Assembly (NCBI GenBank): GCA_949284415.1
Contig: CASDVM010000039.1
Coordinates: 1 to 52,427, forward strand
Length of the DNA stretch: 52,427 nt
Reading direction: 5' to 3'
DNA from: an uncultured bacterium
GTDB taxonomy: Bacteria > Cyanobacteriota > Vampirovibrionia > Gastranaerophilales > Gastranaerophilaceae
The translations under genes and the position numbers were made by a program. How positions within the stretch are numbered: the stretch's first letter is position 1; every line of letters starts with the position of its first letter. The notes below the pieces were generated by a model that had not been told where the DNA came from, searched no databases, and saw only the letters and a list, made by a program, of their open reading frames with translations. Of the stretch, positions 32,306 through 40,168 are shown piece after piece.

Positions 32306-32381
32306 GGCGACAGAGAGCGGAGTACATTTGCAAAGTGCTGAATGCACGAATGCAAATTACGGAGGCTCGTTTAATGTCGCC
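32306..32381. repeat. Hairpin-forming GC-richer element between two convergent genes
   Basis: Nested arms pair in order: GGCGACA (32306-32312) with TGTCGCC (32375-32381); GAGC (32315-32318) with GCTC (32365-32368); ATTTGCA (32326-32332) with TGCAAAT (32351-32357); GTGC (32335-32338) with GCAC (32344-32347). It could fold as one long cruciform or RNA hairpin. One forward frame stays open right through it. It looks like a palindromic repeat of its own family. Confidence 0.65.
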
Positions 32382-32406
32382 GGGCAAGAAGCGCGAGGCA
32401 GTTGAA

Positions 32407-33729
32407 CTACTTAAATAAGCATTCAAAAATTCCCTCGGAATATGTCGGATGCGCGAAGCAGACACGTTTCAAATCTTCTATACTTAAATTATTCTGCATA
32501 GCAATTACCATTTGCTGAATTAAGGCTGATGCCTCCTTTGATACAATGTGTACGCCGATTACTTTTCCATCCTGCGACAGAATTTTTATAAATCCATCGG
32601 TACAGTTATCACAGTGAGATTTACCTAAAGCAGAAATCAAAAGAGTTGCTTTTTTGTATGTTCCTTCTTCCATATCCTGTTCGCGTTTTCCGACCCACGC
32701 AATTTCAGGGCAGCCGTAAACTACAGAAGGCACAAGTTCTTCATTGAACTCAATCCCTGAAACTTCTGACGCAGCCTGCTTTATTGCAAAATGTGCAAGC
32801 TGAATTTTACCGTACGCATCCCCGATACATGTTACACTGTCTGAAATCTTTTGCGGCACACGTCCTGCGGCTAAAAGAACAAGTTCAGGTTCAAGCACAT
32901 CACCTGACGCTAAATAAACTTTCTTATTTTCAATTTTTTCTACGCTGTTTGAAAGATAAGTTTTTATTTTCTTAGCTTTAAAAATACGCTCAACACGCTT
33001 TGAAACCTCAATGTCTGCAACAGGTAAAAGATGTTCGGCCATTTCAACAATAGTTACATCAACCTCAAAAGCTGAAAAAATCCTTGCCCACTCGATGCCT
33101 ATCGCCCCTGAACCTATTATTACAATACTTTCAGGAAGTTTTTTTAAATTCAAAATATCATCGGAACTCAATACAAATTCATGGTCAAATCTTAAATTTT
33201 CAAAGTCTCTCGGCGCCGAACCGGTTGCCGTAATAACTTTTTCGCACTCATAAACTTCTCCGTTTGCAATAATAGAGTTGCACACTTGTTTTTCTATAAT
33301 GTCATCCCGAACTTGTTTCGGGATCTCACAATCATTTTTATCATAGTTAGATTGCAGCTGAAGCCCGCAATGATGCTTATTGCCATAAATAACTGCCTCC
33401 GCATTAATCACAACAACACCTGAATTTTTCAGGGCAAGTTCAAGAGAACGTCTTAATTTTTCAACAATTTTGTCCTTGCGTTCAACAACTTTTTCATAAT
33501 CAACGGAAAGGTCAGAACATTTTATTCCCAAGTCGGAAGAACACTTCATCTCCTCGTAAAGTTCTGCCGAATGCAAAATTGCTTTTGTCGGAATACAGCC
33601 TTTATTAAGACAAACCCCGCCTATTTTATCTTTTTCAAAAAGGACAACTGACAACCCTTTTGCTCTTGCATGAAATGCTGCTGTATAACCTGCAGGTCCT
33701 GCACCTATAATACCTAAATCAAATTTCAT
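32407..33729 (-). CDS. lpdA: Dihydrolipoamide dehydrogenase carrying an in-frame repeat insert
   Basis: 440 aa from the ATG at 33729 (GGAGGG 7 nt upstream; an ATG 15 nt earlier overlaps that site). This flavoprotein reoxidises lipoyl groups in 2-oxoacid dehydrogenases and the glycine cleavage system. FAD motif 'IIGAGPAGYTAA', redox disulfide C40/C45 in 'GGVCLNKGCIPTK', second Rossmann motif 'IIGSGAIGIEWARIF', 'CIGDAYGKIQLAHFAIKQ' and the catalytic 'AHPTYSEGIFE' at the end. Residues about 125-150 ('QSNYDKNDCEIPKQVRDDII') replace a short loop of normal Lpd and come from the dispersed palindromic repeat. The active-site regions are intact, so the enzyme is probably functional. Probably co-transcribed with alr. 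Confidence 0.93.
   Translation of the reverse strand: MKFDLGIIGAGPAGYTAAFHARAKGLSVVLFEKDKIGGVCLNKGCIPTKAILHSAELYEEMKCSSDLGIKCSDLSVDYEKVVERKDKIVEKLRRSLELALKNSGVVVINAEAVIYGNKHHCGLQLQSNYDKNDCEIPKQVRDDIIEKQVCNSIIANGEVYECEKVITATGSAPRDFENLRFDHEFVLSSDDILNLKKLPESIVIIGSGAIGIEWARIFSAFEVDVTIVEMAEHLLPVADIEVSKRVERIFKAKKIKTYLSNSVEKIENKKVYLASGDVLEPELVLLAAGRVPQKISDSVTCIGDAYGKIQLAHFAIKQAASEVSGIEFNEELVPSVVYGCPEIAWVGKREQDMEEGTYKKATLLISALGKSHCDNCTDGFIKILSQDGKVIGVHIVSKEASALIQQMVIAMQNNLSIEDLKRVCFAHPTYSEGIFECLFK
33299..33330. repeat. Palindromic repeat copy inside lpdA
   Basis: GTCATCCCGAACTTGTTTCG plus GGATCT, with stem TCCCGAA (33305-33311) and TTCGGGA (33317-33323). On the coding strand it reads CEIPKQVRDD in frame. 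Same family as 29439-29495 and 35176-35200. Confidence 0.8.
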
Positions 33730-33786
33730 AGAAAATCCCTCCACCGCTTACGCGGTCTCACCTACCTTTACAAGAGAGAGTCCAAT

Positions 33787-34911
33787 TTATCTTGTATAAA
33801 CTCTGGGCAGTCTTACTTTCAAACGGCAGGTCAATTCGTAATTTATAGTACCTAAAATTTTTGCCCAGTTGTCAATTGAATGCTTTTCATCTAATAACGT
33901 TATAATATCACCTGGCTTTGCATCAACACCGGTTATATCAAACATCATTTGATCCATAGTAATATTGCCAACCTGAGGGACATCCTTACCATTTAAATTT
34001 CCTGAAATTTTGTTTGATAGCCCGCGCGGAACTCCGTCAGCATAACCGAGCGGAACCGTTGCAATCTTTCTGTTACCATGGGCGGTGAATGTATGTCCGT
34101 AACTTATCCCTTCTCCGTCATGAGCCTCATGGATATTAACAATACGTGCTTTCAAAGACATAACAGGCTTTAAGTCAGGTCTGCGAATCTCACCGTCTTG
34201 CGGCAAATCAGGATAAAGCCCGTAAATTCCGATGCCTGCTCTGTACATATTTGAATTCGGCACATCATAACACATAGCACCTGCTGTATTCAATATGTGA
34301 AGGAGCAGACCCGTTGTATCAATTTGCGAAATTACGCTGTTCCATCTGTCAATTTGAATTTGAGTTTTCGCTCGGTTTTCGGCATTGGCAAGATGGGTAA
34401 AAACACCGCCGAATTCAAGATAATCAGCTTTCCTTACCTCATTTATAAAACCTGCTGCCATATCTGCTGCGACACCGATTCTGTTCATGCCTGTATCAAG
34501 CTTTACATGAACTTTAGGTCTTTTCCCTGTTCTCTCAAAAGCTTGCTTGCACGCGGCCAGATGCTCTTCTGAAAAAATTGCAATTATCAAATCTGCATTT
34601 ACTGCACTTTCAACGGCCCAAACAGGAACCGCACCCAGGACGAGAATATCGCAATTTATCTTTGCCTGTCTTAAATCAACACCCTCATCAATTGAGGCAA
34701 CGCCTAACATATCAGCCCCCGAAGCAAGAAGAGTAGGAGCAATCATAACAGACCCGTGCCCGTAAGCATCAGCCTTTACAACCGCCAAAAGCTTTTTGTC
34801 TTTCGGGGTATTTTTTCTGATTGAACGCATATTATATGCGATATTTTCAAGATTAATCTCAACCCAGCTGTCTCTGTGAATATTAATATTAGTTTGTCTT
34901 ACGTTTTTCAT
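33787..34911 (-). CDS. alr: Alanine racemase
   Basis: 374 aa, family length. The PLP enzyme makes D-alanine for peptidoglycan. 'WVEINLENIAYNMRSIRK' at the start, PLP lysine K46 in 'AVVKADAYGHGSV', 'VHVKLDTGMNRIG', 'MYRAGIGIYGLYP' and the catalytic Tyr region 'GISYGHTF', 'PLGYADGVPRGLSN', 'VGNITMDQMMFD', 'YELTCRLKVRLPRVY'. No Shine-Dalgarno; TATACT ends 9 nt before the ATG, so the leader is very short. lpdA starts 57 bp downstream on the same strand, with a small hairpin (ACCGC...GCGGT) between. Confidence 0.97.
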   Translation of the reverse strand: MKNVRQTNINIHRDSWVEINLENIAYNMRSIRKNTPKDKKLLAVVKADAYGHGSVMIAPTLLASGADMLGVASIDEGVDLRQAKINCDILVLGAVPVWAVESAVNADLIIAIFSEEHLAACKQAFERTGKRPKVHVKLDTGMNRIGVAADMAAGFINEVRKADYLEFGGVFTHLANAENRAKTQIQIDRWNSVISQIDTTGLLLHILNTAGAMCYDVPNSNMYRAGIGIYGLYPDLPQDGEIRRPDLKPVMSLKARIVNIHEAHDGEGISYGHTFTAHGNRKIATVPLGYADGVPRGLSNKISGNLNGKDVPQVGNITMDQMMFDITGVDAKPGDIITLLDEKHSIDNWAKILGTINYELTCRLKVRLPRVYTR

Positions 34912-35055
34912 AATAACTTTAGTATATAACTAAATTTTCAAAGGAGCAATTATTTTACAACATAAAAAATGTTATCGTAATATTTCCTGCTCCTGTGGGA
35001 GGGATAAAAGGAGAGGGTTTTGTTATGCGGGAACTGTGCGTCCCCGCACCCAGCA

Positions 35056-35101
35056 CTTAATTTCTTTCTTTTTGTTGCGATGCAAAAAGAAAGAAATTAA
35101 G
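35056..35101. repeat. Perfect 19-bp inverted repeat
   Basis: CTTAATTTCTTTCTTTTTG (35056-35074) is repeated as its exact complement at 35083-35101 around the loop TTGCGATG. No U tract follows in either direction, so it is not a typical terminator. Confidence 0.75.
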
Positions 35102-35129
35102 AAAAGAAAGAAAAACACGCTGACCGTTT

Positions 35130-35254
35130 AATCTGCACTAAATTCAACCAGAGCGGATGAACTCGCTGTATTTTTGTCATTCCGAACTTGTTTCGGAATC
35201 TTTTTTAACGCTCAAACAGCATCCGCTTTGCTGCTGTTTCATTAAGTGCAGATT
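35130..35254. repeat. Composite inverted-repeat element with a GTCAT-family copy
   Basis: AATCTGCACT (35130-35139) and AGTGCAGATT (35245-35254) bound a segment that holds GTCATTCCGAACTTG...CGGAATC (35176-35200) and ACAGCATCCGCTTTGCTGCTGT. Arrangement as in 31857-31983: one repeat nested in another. Confidence 0.6.
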
Positions 35255-35374
35255 ATTGAATGTTACGTGCACTTCGTGCACTGTAATGACTTATCGTCTT
35301 ATTCACTTATTAACCTATTCACTTCCGATAACATTTTTTATGTTTTTAAATTTAAACAAATTACTTTTTTGTAA

Positions 35375-35380
35375 TATAAT
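35375..35380 (+). promoter_or_regulatory. Leaderless-type -10 box for proB
   Basis: TATAAT exactly 6 nt before the ATG at 35387; no Shine-Dalgarno. Confidence 0.5.
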
Positions 35381-35386
35381 TTAGTT

Positions 35387-36526
35387 ATGGACAGACAGGA
35401 ATTTATTAAAGCAAAACGTATCGTTTTTAAATTCGGAACAAATATTTTAAGGGGAGATGACGGCTATGTATCACTTCCACGCGTATTTTCATTTATTGAA
35501 GATTTAGCACGTCTTGCAAGGCAGGGAAAAGAAGTCATCGTAATAACCTCAGGAGCCGTAGGTTTAGGCAAAAAAAGATTAGGTATTGAAAGCACTGAAG
35601 GAGTTGCACTTAAACAAGCATGCGCCGCAATAGGACAGAGTAAGTTAATGTCGATTTATGAAACAGGATTTGATACTTACGGGCTTATTGCTTCTCAAAT
35701 TCTTTTAACAGAAGACGATTTTTCTTTGAGACAGAGATATTTGAGTCTCAGAACAACTCTGAATAAACTTCTTGAACTTGGCGTTGTACCGATTATTAAC
35801 CAGAACGATACCGTATCAACGGTTGAAGTTCATCCGCAGTTTGAGCATATGCAGGTTTGTTTTTCCGATAATGACAAACTGTCAGCTCTTGTAGCAAGCG
35901 AGCTTGACGCTGATTTGCTTGTAATTCTTTCTGACGTTGACGGTCTGTTTGACAAAAATCCAAAAACAAATTCCGATGCAAAAATTATCAGAACGGTTAA
36001 AGAAGTAACGGAAGATATCCTTGCACTGGGAACAGACGCCTCAGAAGGCGGAAGAGGCGGTATGAGAACAAAGCTGAAAGCAGCACAAATTGTTACAAGA
36101 TTCGGCGGTAAAGTTTTAATCGGAAACGGCAAAATTCCTTATGTTATTAAAAAAATATTTGAAGGTGAAGAAATCGGCACAATGTTTCTGCCTCAAACCG
36201 AAAGCCTTCCAGATAAAAAACGCTGGATTGGCTATGCCACAAATATCATAGGTCAAATTGTGGTAAATGACGGCGCAAAAAAAGCATTAAAGGCACAAAA
36301 AAGTCTTCTGCCAATCGGTGTATGCGAGGTTATAAACGAATTCAACAAGGGCGATGTTGTTTCAATCCTTGACGAAAAACACAACGAAATAGCCCGCGGA
36401 ATAGTAAACTACAGCTCGGATTCCTGCCGTAAAGTAATCGGATGCCACTCGGATAATATTATGGAAATTCTCGGCTTTAAAAACTATGACGCAATAATTA
36501 CACGCGACAATATTACACTGCTTTAA
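35387..36526 (+). CDS. proB: Glutamate 5-kinase
   Basis: 379 aa. First step of proline synthesis: ATP-dependent phosphorylation of glutamate. The amino-acid kinase domain has 'RIVFKFGTNILRG', 'VIVITSGAVGLGKKRLG', 'QILLTEDDFSLRQRYLSLRTTL', 'VPIINQNDTVST', 'FSDNDKLSALVASELDADLLVILSDVDGLF' and 'GRGGMRTKLKAAQIV'. A C-terminal PUA domain from about 280 ('GQIVVNDGAKKALKAQKSLL', 'GDVVSILDEKHNEIARGIVN') is present, as in long-form ProB. proA follows 69 bp downstream, so the two probably form one transcript, though a repeat fragment lies between. Confidence 0.97.
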   Translation: MDRQEFIKAKRIVFKFGTNILRGDDGYVSLPRVFSFIEDLARLARQGKEVIVITSGAVGLGKKRLGIESTEGVALKQACAAIGQSKLMSIYETGFDTYGLIASQILLTEDDFSLRQRYLSLRTTLNKLLELGVVPIINQNDTVSTVEVHPQFEHMQVCFSDNDKLSALVASELDADLLVILSDVDGLFDKNPKTNSDAKIIRTVKEVTEDILALGTDASEGGRGGMRTKLKAAQIVTRFGGKVLIGNGKIPYVIKKIFEGEEIGTMFLPQTESLPDKKRWIGYATNIIGQIVVNDGAKKALKAQKSLLPIGVCEVINEFNKGDVVSILDEKHNEIARGIVNYSSDSCRKVIGCHSDNIMEILGFKNYDAIITRDNITLL

Positions 36527-36595
36527 CAAATCCTTCCTCGCCCCATCGGACTGACCTCCGTGTGGGAGAGAGTTGGAATAAGGGGTAAAATACAA

Positions 36596-37846
36596 ATGGA
36601 CTTTATACAAATCGCAAAAAACGCAAAAGAAGCTTCTTTAAAAATTGCTGACTTATCAACTGAAATAAAAAACGATGCACTAATCAAAATTGCCGATGAA
36701 ATTGAAGCGTCAAAAGACGAAATTTTTGATGCAAATAAAAAAGATTTATCGGAAGCTGAAAAACTTGTAGAGACAGGTAAACTCAATAAATCAACTTTCA
36801 ATCGTCTAAAACTTGATGAAAACAAAATGCGTGATATGGTTCAAGGGATAAGAGATATTGCAAAACTTGAAGATCCTGTTAATAAAAAGCTTCTGGTGCG
36901 GGAGCTTGACAGTGATTTGACTTTGTATAAAGTTTCATGTCCTATCGGGGTTCTCGGTATAATTTTTGAAGCAAGACCTGATGTTATTGCTCAAATTTCA
37001 TCTCTTGCAATAAAATCAGCTAATGCCGTAATCTTAAAAGGCGGTAAAGAAAGCATTAACACAAACAAAAAAATTCTTGCTGTCATAAATTCAGCACTCG
37101 GAAAGGTTGAAAACTTTCCTAAAAATGTTATTCAGCAGGTGTTTACGCATGAAGATGTTGCAGAAATGCTTAAATGCGATAAATATATAAATTTGATTAT
37201 ACCGAGAGGCGGAAACAAACTCGTTAAATTTATAAAAGGAAATACAAAAATTCCTGTTCTGGGGCATGCTGACGGTATCTGCCATATATTTGTCGATGAA
37301 GCGGCTGATCTTGATATGGCAATAAAAATTGTAACCGATGCAAAAACTCAATACCCGAGCGCCTGCAATTCGGTAGAAACCCTTTTAATCCATGAAAAAT
37401 TCCCGTATATTGATAATTTGCTTGCAGCCTTGCAATTGTCTGAAATTCAGCTTATCAATAACCCCGAAAGCTGGTCGCATGAATATGGCGATAAAATTCT
37501 ATCTTTCAAAACGGTAAAAAATGTGGATGAAGCAATCGAGCATATAAATACATACGGTTCGGGGCATACTGACAGTATTATTACAAAAAATACAGAAAAT
37601 GCAGAAAAATTTATGAATAAAGTGGATTCCGCAGGGGTATATTTTAATGCCTCAACGCGCTTTGCTGACGGCTTCCGTTACGGCTTCGGTGCAGAAGTCG
37701 GGATTTCCACAAACAAAACCCATGCCAGAGGCCCTGTGGGATTAGACGGCTTAACCATTTATAAATACAAACTTATCGGTAACGGTAATATTGTAAAAGA
37801 TTACGCTGACGGTACAAAGAATTTCCACCACAGAGATTTAATTTAG
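36596..37846 (+). CDS. proA: Glutamate-5-semialdehyde dehydrogenase (gamma-glutamyl phosphate reductase)
   Basis: 416 aa from the ATG at 36596 with AAGGGG about 10 nt upstream; the frame is open 36 nt earlier (in a repeat-like spacer), which is not family-like. NADPH-dependent reduction of glutamyl-5-phosphate in proline synthesis. The aldehyde dehydrogenase-like fold shows 'CPIGVLGIIFEARPDVIAQI', 'NAVILKGGKESINTNK', 'IPRGGNKLVKFIKGNT', 'VLGHADGICHIFVD', the catalytic Cys in 'YPSACNSVETLLIH', 'GSGHTDSIITKN' and 'NASTRFADGFRYGFGAEVGI'. Second gene of proBA. Confidence 0.97.
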   Translation: MDFIQIAKNAKEASLKIADLSTEIKNDALIKIADEIEASKDEIFDANKKDLSEAEKLVETGKLNKSTFNRLKLDENKMRDMVQGIRDIAKLEDPVNKKLLVRELDSDLTLYKVSCPIGVLGIIFEARPDVIAQISSLAIKSANAVILKGGKESINTNKKILAVINSALGKVENFPKNVIQQVFTHEDVAEMLKCDKYINLIIPRGGNKLVKFIKGNTKIPVLGHADGICHIFVDEAADLDMAIKIVTDAKTQYPSACNSVETLLIHEKFPYIDNLLAALQLSEIQLINNPESWSHEYGDKILSFKTVKNVDEAIEHINTYGSGHTDSIITKNTENAEKFMNKVDSAGVYFNASTRFADGFRYGFGAEVGISTNKTHARGPVGLDGLTIYKYKLIGNGNIVKDYADGTKNFHHRDLI

Positions 37847-37869
37847 CGGAGAGTATTTATCTTCAAAAA

Positions 37870-37898
37870 TTGATAAATCTTTGTCTTTTTGTTATAAT
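37870..37898 (+). promoter_or_regulatory. Promoter of tRNA-Ser
   Basis: TTGATA (37870-37875), 17-nt spacer, TATAAT (37893-37898). Transcription would start about 7 nt before the tRNA at 37912. A small hairpin (ATTTATC...GATAAAT) just upstream may end proA transcription. Confidence 0.7.
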
Positions 37899-37911
37899 AA
37901 AAGAGCAGCAC

Positions 37912-37998
37912 GGAGAGGTGTCCGAGTGGTTTAAGGTGCGGATCTCGAAAGTCTGTGAGGGGTAACACTCTCCGTGGGTTCGAATCCCACCCTCTCCG
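37912..37998 (+). tRNA. tRNA-Ser (CGA)
   Basis: 87 nt, class II. Acceptor stem GGAGAGG (37912-37918) pairs with CCTCTCC (37991-37997), discriminator G at 37998. The anticodon loop CTCGAAA follows stem CGGAT and gives anticodon CGA, reading UCG serine codons. A long variable arm (GTGAGGGGTAACACTCTCCGT region) and TTCGAAT T-loop are present. CCA is not encoded. Its 3' end is duplicated at 38161-38182. Confidence 0.96.
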
Positions 37999-38182
37999 TT
38001 TTAATTGAAAATTGAAGAGAATTTATGCAGGGATGAGAACCACAAGGCAACGCCTTGTCAGGTTCGAGCGCGAACGAGCTGAGGGCGGAGGTTTGACGGC
38101 GAAATGGGGAAGCCATTGAAGACGACAACCGCAGACCCGTTAAATGCGAGTGAGCAAGACAATCCCACCCTCTCCGTTTTAA
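37983..38182. repeat. Direct repeat of the tRNA-Ser 3' end flanking a hairpin-rich insert
   Basis: The last 16 nt of the tRNA plus 6 nt downstream (37983-38004) recur without mismatch at 38161-38182. The 156 bp between are richer in G+C than the surroundings and hold several hairpins: ACAAGGC/GCCTTGT, GTTCG/CGAAC, AATGG/CCATT and GCGG.GGTT/AACCGC. This looks like attL/attR left by a tRNA-targeted integration, now almost emptied, or a short mobile palindromic unit. It also produces a spurious minus-strand frame (37931-38128). Confidence 0.75.
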
Positions 38183-38196
38183 ATTTTATATTAATT

Positions 38197-38202
38197 TATA
38201 AT
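38197..38202 (+). promoter_or_regulatory. -10 box for the prephenate dehydrogenase gene
   Basis: TATAAT 7 nt before the GTG at 38210 and 16 nt before the ATG at 38219. The first geometry matches other leaderless genes here. Confidence 0.4.
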
Positions 38203-38209
38203 TACATAA

Positions 38210-38962
38210 GTGAAATATATGAAAATAGGAATTATTGGTTTAGGACTCATCGGCGGCTCATTATTTAAAGATTTGAAAAAATCTTACGATGTAATTGCCG
38301 TTTCAAAATCTCAAAACGGAGAAAAAATATACAAATCTTACAATGCTTTAAAAGATAGAGATTTAATTTTTGTATGTACTCCTATGAATAAAACTCCGGA
38401 TGTTCTGGATGAACTTGAAAGTATTTTGTCTCCTGAAACAGTTGTTACAGATGTCTGCAGCCTTAAAAAATTCGTATCAGAAAAACAAAGACCGTATACT
38501 TTCATTCCGTCTCATCCAATGGCAGGCACCGAACACAAAGGATACGAAAATTCATTTGAAGGTCTGTTTAAAGGCGCAAAATGGGTAATCACAGGAGACA
38601 AAAATGAAATGCTTCTTGAAATTATTAACTATCTTGGAGCAAAACCTGTATTTACAACGCCGGAAAAACATGATGAAGCTGCAGCACTGATTTCTCACAT
38701 GCCAATGGTAATTGCACAGGCTTTAATGCTTGCCGCAAAAGATAATCCGTTGGCAATGGAAATTGCAGCCGGCGGATTCCGAGATATGACAAGACTTGCG
38801 TTATCTAATGAAGAAATGGCATGTGATATGGTTTCAATGAATCACGTAAATATAGAACACAGCATCTTAAAACTTTATAAATCTATCGGCGGACTATTAA
38901 ACGGCAGCTATCCTGAGATAATTGCCGAATTAAAAAAAATACGCTCTAAAATGTTTATTTAG
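38210..38962 (+). CDS. tyrA: Prephenate dehydrogenase
   Basis: 250 aa (GTG at 38210; the ATG at 38219 is equally possible and would begin MKIGIIGLGLIGGS). NAD(P)-dependent oxidative decarboxylation of prephenate in tyrosine synthesis. The Rossmann start 'IGIIGLGLIGGSLFKDLKKS' is followed by 'LIFVCTPMNKTPDVLDEL', 'TVVTDVCSLKKFV', 'FIPSHPMAGTEHKGYENSF' with the catalytic His, 'WVITGDKNEML', 'HDEAAALISHMPMVIAQALM' and 'IAAGGFRDMTRLALSNEEM'. No ACT domain is attached, so feedback control is absent or elsewhere. It could also accept arogenate, as in cyanobacteria. Convergent with mtnA, with an 8-bp overlap. Confidence 0.92.
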   Translation: MKYMKIGIIGLGLIGGSLFKDLKKSYDVIAVSKSQNGEKIYKSYNALKDRDLIFVCTPMNKTPDVLDELESILSPETVVTDVCSLKKFVSEKQRPYTFIPSHPMAGTEHKGYENSFEGLFKGAKWVITGDKNEMLLEIINYLGAKPVFTTPEKHDEAAALISHMPMVIAQALMLAAKDNPLAMEIAAGGFRDMTRLALSNEEMACDMVSMNHVNIEHSILKLYKSIGGLLNGSYPEIIAELKKIRSKMFI

Positions 38963-40013
38963 CAAAAACTTCCGCTATTGATTTATTATAATCAGGACGT
39001 AAAATTCCTTTTTCAGTAATTATACCGGTAATCAATTCATGCGGTGTTACATCAAAGCCTGGGTTTATTACATTAACATCAGGAGCACATATCAATTTCC
39101 CGTTTATATGTGTAACCTCATCATGCGAACGTTCTTCTATTACAATTTCATCACCTGTTTTAATGCTTTTATCTATTGTCGATAAAGGAGCTGCGACATA
39201 AAAAGGTATATTATGATATTTTGCGGAAATTGCAACTGTGTAAGTCCCTATTTTATTTGCAGTATCTCCATTTGCGGCAATTCTGTCGGCACCTACAACT
39301 ACCATATCAATTATGCCTTTTTTCATAAAATATGAACACATACCGTCAGTAATTAAAGTTGTAGGAATACCGTCCATAGTAAGTTCAAATGTTGTAATTC
39401 TTGCCCCTTGCTGGCGCGGACGGGTTTCATCCGCAAAAACCTGAACTGTCGGATCATTTGCAAAAGCTGATCTGACAACACCGAGAGCCGTACCGTATCC
39501 TACTGTAGCCAGTGCTCCGGCATTACAATGCGTCAGTATTACAGCTCCTTTTGGAACAATCTCCGCTCCGTAATCTCCGATTTTTTTATTAATTGCAATA
39601 TCTTCATCCTCAAGCTTTATTGCATTTTGTTTTAATTCTTCGACAATTCCCTTTATATCAGATTCGGAATTTTTAATAACCTCTTTTTGCTTTTCAACAG
39701 CCCACATCAAATTTACGGCAGTCGGACGGGAGGTCGCCATATAATCAGCTTTATCAATAAGTTTTTTGACAAATTCATCGCGTGAAAGATTTTCTTTTTC
39801 AAGCTCCAGTGCGTACAAAACAACACCATGCGCGCCTGCAACACCTATTGCCGGAGCTCCTCTTACAATCATATTTTTTATTGCATCAAACATCTGCTTG
39901 CCATGTGTAATGTTTATATACTTAAATTCGTACGGCAAAAGAGTTTGATCAACCATTTTTGAATAATTATCAATCCACTGTATAGTTTTTATTTTTGAAT
40001 GAAATTCTGTCAT
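38955..40013 (-). CDS. mtnA: S-methyl-5-thioribose-1-phosphate isomerase
   Basis: 352 aa, family length. Methionine salvage enzyme that turns methylthioribose-1-phosphate into methylthioribulose-1-phosphate. Motifs: 'MIVRGAPAIGVAGAHGVVLY', 'TSRPTAVNLMWAVEK', catalytic Cys in 'ILTHCNAGALATVGYGTALG', 'VFADETRPRQQGARIT', 'TLITDGMCSYFM', catalytic Asp in 'VVGADRIAANGDTANKIGT', and 'APLSTID'. AAAGGAATTAATT precedes the ATG. The homologous eIF2B-like family is less likely. The other mtn genes are not in this window, so the pathway may be partial or use another branch. Confidence 0.96.
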   Translation of the reverse strand: MTEFHSKIKTIQWIDNYSKMVDQTLLPYEFKYINITHGKQMFDAIKNMIVRGAPAIGVAGAHGVVLYALELEKENLSRDEFVKKLIDKADYMATSRPTAVNLMWAVEKQKEVIKNSESDIKGIVEELKQNAIKLEDEDIAINKKIGDYGAEIVPKGAVILTHCNAGALATVGYGTALGVVRSAFANDPTVQVFADETRPRQQGARITTFELTMDGIPTTLITDGMCSYFMKKGIIDMVVVGADRIAANGDTANKIGTYTVAISAKYHNIPFYVAAPLSTIDKSIKTGDEIVIEERSHDEVTHINGKLICAPDVNVINPGFDVTPHELITGIITEKGILRPDYNKSIAEVFAK

Positions 40014-40156
40014 AATTAATTCCTTTTTTTTATTCTAATAATAATTGAAATATATTTTTACGTAAAGTATATTTTTATAAGTAAATGCAGTCCAATACGA
40101 ATTAATCCGGCTTGAGAGACGGAATATCTTTATAACTTTCTTTATGTTATTTATGG

Positions 40157-40162
40157 TAAAAT
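40157..40162 (+). promoter_or_regulatory. Leaderless-type -10 box for purB
   Basis: TAAAAT exactly 6 nt before the ATG at 40169; no Shine-Dalgarno. Confidence 0.45.
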
Positions 40163-40168
40163 ATAAAT

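Larger units (their letters stand above)
34912..35386. other. 475-bp gene-free stretch filled with inverted repeats
   Basis: Between the divergent alr and proB. I see no credible gene. From left to right: an inverted repeat with arms AGGAGCA/TGCTCCT (about 34940-34994), a fragment with GTGGGAGGG...GGAGAGGG (34996-35020), GCGGG...CCCGC (35028-35048), a perfect 19-bp hairpin (35056-35101), and a composite 125-bp repeat (35130-35254) containing the GTCATTCCGAAC unit, then GTGCACTTCGTGCAC (35271-35285). It looks like a landing site for several small palindromic elements. The proB promoter is at its right end. Confidence 0.7.

Noticed and set aside
32173-32418. 81-codon frame reading through the hairpin element
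   Set aside because: It overlaps the better supported exported protein in another frame and has no ribosome binding site. The open frame may reflect the element, so it is described as a repeat instead.
37931-38128. Minus-strand frame with 'RVGFEPTESVTPHRLSRSAP'
   Set aside because: It is antisense to tRNA-Ser. The 'GFEPT' peptide is a known false translation of the complement of tRNA-Ser genes.
38005-38160. Possible tmRNA or other known structured RNA next to tRNA-Ser
   Set aside because: No tag-peptide reading frame, no tRNA-Ala-like ends and too short; the duplicated tRNA end explains the position better.
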